Shown here piece by piece: positions 61,850-64,000 of a stretch of 64,000 nucleotides of DNA (position 1 is the stretch's first letter; each line of letters starts with the position of its first letter). Origin of the DNA: Actinomadura chibensis NBRC 106107 (GTDB lineage: Bacteria; Actinomycetota; Actinomycetes; Streptosporangiales; Streptosporangiaceae); the NCBI RefSeq assembly GCF_001552135.1, contig NZ_BCQP01000035.1, forward strand, positions 1 through 64,000, read 5' to 3'. Position numbers and translations under genes: made by a program. Below the pieces are notes generated by a model. That model was not told the origin of the DNA and made no database searches. It was given only the letters and a program-made list of their open reading frames with translations.

Positions 61850-63502
61850 TCATTGGAGATCGGCTTCGTCGGCGCGCCGCACCCACTCGGCGAAGGACTC
61901 TCCCTCGCCGCGCTGCTTGTCGTAGGCGCGGACGACCCGCTCGACGTAGTCGGTCAGCCCCGCCGACGTCGTCTTCAGCCCGCGGACCTTCTTGCCGAAC
62001 GACGCGCCGAGCTGCCCGCCGAGGTGGATCTGGAAGCCCTCGACCTGGTCGCCGTTCTCGTCCAGGACGAGCTGGCCCTTCAGCCCGATGTCGGCGACCT
62101 GGATGCGCGCGCACGCGTTCGGGCAGCCGTTGACGTTGATCGTCAGCGGCTGGTCGAAGTCGGGGAGCCGCTCCTCCAGCTCGTCGATCAGGTCCATGGA
62201 GCGCTGCTTGGTGTCGGTGATCGCGAGCTTGCAGTACTCGATGCCCGTGCACGCCATCGTCTGCCGCCGGAACGTGGACGGCCGCACCTGGAGGTCGTGC
62301 TTGGCCAGCTCGTCGGCGAGCTCCTCGGTCTTCTCCTCCGGGACGTCGAGGATGACCATCTTCTGCTCGATGGTCGTCCGGACCCGGCCGGAGCCGTACC
62401 GGTCGGCGAGGTCGCCGATGACGCCGAGCAGCTCGCCGCTCACCCGGCCGACGCGCGGCGCGAACCCGACGTAGAAGTTGCCGTCCCGCTGCGGGTGGAT
62501 GCCGACGTGGTCGCGGCGGGGGAGCGGCGCGGCGGGCTCGGGGCCGTCGGGAAGCGCGTACCCGAGGTACTCCTTCTCCAGCACCTCGCGGAACTTCGCG
62601 GCGCCCCAGTCCTTCATGAGGAACTTCAGCCGGGCGCGGCTGCGCAGCCGCCGGTACCCGTAGTCGCGGAAGATCGACGTGACGCCGTGCCACACCTCCG
62701 TGGCCTGCTCCGGCTTCACGAAGACGCCGAGGCTCTGCGCGAACATCGGGTTGGTGGACAGGCCGCCGCCGACGAAGAGCTGGTAGCCGGTCTCGCCCGC
62801 CTCGTTCACGACGCCGACGAACGCGATGTCGTTGATCTCGTGGACGGTGCAGTGCGCGGTGCACCCCGACAGGGCCGTCTTGTACTTGCGCGGCAGGTTC
62901 GAGAACTCGGGGGAGCCGATGTAGCGGTCGTGGATGTCGCGGAGCTGCGGGGTCGCGTCGATCACCTCGTCGGCCGCGATCCCGGCGAGCGGGCAGCCGA
63001 TGATGACGCGCGGGACGTCCCCGCACGCCTCGGTGGTGTGCAGCCCGACGGCGTCGAGCGCCTCCCAGATCGCCGGGACGTCCTCGATCCGCACCCAGTG
63101 CAGCTGGATGTTCTGCCGGTCGGTGACGTCGGCGGTGCCGCGGGCGTACCGCGTGGAGATGTCGGCGACGGTGCGCAGCTGGGGGCCGCTGAGCTGGCCG
63201 CCGTCGATCCGCACCCGGAGCATGAAGTAGCGGTCTTCGAGCTCCTCGTCCTCCAGGGCGCCGGTGCGGCCGCCGTCGATGCCGGGCTTGCGCTGGGTGT
63301 AGAGGCCCATCCAGCGGAAGCGGCCGCGCAGGTCGGCGGGGTCGATCGAGTCGAAGCCGGACTTGGAGTAGATCTCGATGATGCGGCGGCGGACGTTCAG
63401 CCCGTCGTCGTTCTTCTTGTTCTCCTCGTTCTTGTTGAGCGGTTCCCGGTAACCGAGGGCCCACTGGCCCTCGGCCTTCTTGCGCTTGATCGCGGGTGGC
63501 AC
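61850..63502 (-). CDS. nirA: Ferredoxin-dependent sulfite reductase, NirA type
   Basis: A 550-residue siroheme/4Fe-4S enzyme reducing sulfite to sulfide. The cluster ligands are M-A-C-T-G-I-E-Y-C and N-G-C-P-N-A-C (C-x5-C and C-x3-C). R-W-M-G-L-Y-T-Q-R (Tyr68) and T-E-A-C-G-D-V-P-R (Cys160) correspond to the Tyr-Cys crosslink pair of Mycobacterium NirA, supporting sulfite over nitrite as substrate. G-E-G-E-S-F-A-E-W-V closes the domain. GTG at 63502 follows GAGGA at good distance; the longer start at 63541 is not conserved. The start of the operon lies behind a leader peptide. Confidence 0.95.
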   Translation of the reverse strand: MPPAIKRKKAEGQWALGYREPLNKNEENKKNDDGLNVRRRIIEIYSKSGFDSIDPADLRGRFRWMGLYTQRKPGIDGGRTGALEDEELEDRYFMLRVRIDGGQLSGPQLRTVADISTRYARGTADVTDRQNIQLHWVRIEDVPAIWEALDAVGLHTTEACGDVPRVIIGCPLAGIAADEVIDATPQLRDIHDRYIGSPEFSNLPRKYKTALSGCTAHCTVHEINDIAFVGVVNEAGETGYQLFVGGGLSTNPMFAQSLGVFVKPEQATEVWHGVTSIFRDYGYRRLRSRARLKFLMKDWGAAKFREVLEKEYLGYALPDGPEPAAPLPRRDHVGIHPQRDGNFYVGFAPRVGRVSGELLGVIGDLADRYGSGRVRTTIEQKMVILDVPEEKTEELADELAKHDLQVRPSTFRRQTMACTGIEYCKLAITDTKQRSMDLIDELEERLPDFDQPLTINVNGCPNACARIQVADIGLKGQLVLDENGDQVEGFQIHLGGQLGASFGKKVRGLKTTSAGLTDYVERVVRAYDKQRGEGESFAEWVRRADEADLQ

Positions 63503-63589
63503 GGCGCGCGTCCTCGTCTGAGAGTGGGACGCGTAGCGCACCGGCAGTCAAAGCGGCCGGCTCGACGCTGAGCAGGAGGTGATTCAACA

Positions 63590-63643
63590 GTGACGCCGAT
63601 GCACCACGCGCCCGGTTGTGCAGGGGCGTGGTCGGAGCGTCAC
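63590..63643 (-). promoter_or_regulatory. Attenuator-like hairpin in the nirA leader
   Basis: GTGACGC (63590-63596) pairs with GCGTCAC (63637-63643), with further pairing inside (ACCACG with CGTGGT, CCG with CGG). The right arm overlaps the stop codon of the leader peptide, so ribosome position would decide whether the hairpin forms. Confidence 0.6.
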
Positions 63644-63717
63644 CGACAGATCGCGCTGCGGACGCGGAGGAAGTCGACGTGCCGGCGCTTGGCCAGCAAC
63701 GGGTCCGCGGCAGTCAT
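63640..63717 (-). CDS. Leader peptide of the sulfite reductase operon
   Basis: A 25-residue open frame, M-T-A-A-D-P-L-L-A-K-R-R-H-V-D-F-L-R, then V-R-S-A-I-C-R and TGA, 138 bases before nirA. The R-R-H-V-D core and the C-terminal A-I-C-R match a widespread class of actinobacterial leader peptides before sulfur genes. The single Cys codon (TGT) is the penultimate sense codon, and the stop lies in the arm of a large hairpin. Stalling for want of cysteinyl-tRNA would keep the hairpin open and let the operon be read. It is too short for standard gene calling. Confidence 0.75.
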   Translation of the reverse strand: MTAADPLLAKRRHVDFLRVRSAICR

Positions 63718-63785
63718 ACCTGAACTTTGACATGCCCTCTGTCGGGCTGTCCAGTTACGTCCGGCACCGGGGCGGGTGAGATGCG

Positions 63786-63971
63786 TCATCCCTGCCGCCT
63801 CCAGTTGACCGGGGGCTCGGCGTCGTCGCTGGTCGCCCCGGTGGGCGCGGCGGCGCGGTCGGCGGGCACCGCGGTGGCCGGACGGCGCTGGTGTTGGCAG
63901 TCACACCAGGAGCCGCCGCGGCACTCCTCGTGGCGGCGGTCACGGCATGACGGGCAGATCACGCCTTCCAT
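63786..63971 (-). CDS. Small Cys-rich protein
   Basis: A 61-residue protein. The N-terminal half has five Cys and two His (I-C-P-S-C-R-D-R-R-H-E-E-C, then W-C-D-C-Q-H), likely metal binding; the C-terminal half is Ala/Pro-rich. ATG at 63971 has no ribosome-binding site, so a leaderless message is possible. A second open frame on the same strand overlaps it but looks like a composition artefact. It lies about 70 bases upstream of the leader peptide on the same strand. Function unknown; a nearby role in sulfur or redox metabolism is speculative. Confidence 0.5.
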   Translation of the reverse strand: MEGVICPSCRDRRHEECRGGSWCDCQHQRRPATAVPADRAAAPTGATSDDAEPPVNWRRQG

Positions 63972-64000
63972 TGTCGCCGATGGTGGCGGATGCTCTGAGC

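Noticed and set aside
63755..63943. A 62-codon open frame on the minus strand
   Set aside because: It overlaps the Cys-rich small gene in another frame and is dominated by Pro, Arg, Ala and Thr, typical of a frame artefact.

Overview
The window is about 64 kb of very GC-rich, gene-dense actinobacterial chromosome. GTG starts are common, stop/start overlaps of the ATGA or GTGA type are common, and several gene sets are typical of Actinobacteria: a coproporphyrin-type heme set, an IdeR/DtxR iron box, two DUF574-type methyltransferases, a DUF3000 protein next to RNase D, and a NirA-type sulfite reductase with a leader peptide. I infer a filamentous actinomycete near Actinomadura/Streptosporangiales; the genus is a guess. 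I see no rRNA, tRNA, CRISPR array, insertion sequence, prophage or biosynthetic megacluster. Every base lies in or within 300 bases of a gene.

Layout. 1-1.4 kb: end of a TauE/SafE permease, a Mug-type DNA glycosylase and an ASCH protein. 1.5-4.6 kb: a CUT1-type sugar importer (binding protein and two permeases) with a palindrome in its promoter region. 4.7-7.4 kb: divergent isoprenoid genes idi and dxs. 7.4-11 kb: an orphan gene fragment, a hypothetical gene, an FprA-like ferredoxin/NADP reductase and an amino acid permease. 11-16.4 kb: fatty-acid beta-oxidation genes fadB and fadA, divergent from an acyl-CoA synthetase across a region with two palindromes. 16.4-18.3 kb: a two-component system. 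19.5-23 kb: a translationally coupled lipoprotein/MacA/MacB-like export operon. 23.5-31.4 kb: iron permease EfeU under an iron box, then RNase D, DUF3000, a zinc-ribbon protein, hemE, a DUF4349 lipoprotein, the HemY-type oxidase and hemQ. 32-36.5 kb: msrB, a LigD-type polymerase, a metallo-beta-lactamase-fold hydrolase and a Tat-exported amine oxidase. 36.5-43.8 kb: a secreted CocE/PepX hydrolase, leuA with a leucine leader peptide, a GntR regulator and a HelD-like motor. 44-51 kb: phoD, an ATP-dependent DNA ligase, two convergent RibD-C paralogues, a membrane protein and glgX. 51-57.6 kb: GNAT and DUF4262 proteins, tandem DUF574 methyltransferases, and a CUT2-type importer coupled to the second methyltransferase. 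57.6-60.1 kb: aidB and a DUF1707 protein. 60.2-64 kb: the sulfur assimilation operon leader-nirA-zinc ribbon-cysH-sirohydrochlorin chelatase, followed upstream by a small Cys-rich ORF.

How the genes fit together. The sulfur operon is self-consistent: the chelatase can make the siroheme NirA needs, CysH makes the sulfite, and a leader peptide ending in a Cys codon overlaps a large hairpin. The leuA leader shows the same logic with three consecutive Leu codons. EfeU, HemE, HemY and HemQ form an iron/heme neighbourhood. The clearest items that a default annotation would miss are the two leader peptides (14 and 25 residues), a TTG-start zinc-ribbon gene before hemE, small Cys-rich genes in the sulfur region, and an orphan C-terminal gene fragment after dxs. 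I did not find a convincing new multi-gene defence or biosynthetic system. The most system-like uncharacterised association is the DUF574 methyltransferase pair coupled to a sugar-type importer.
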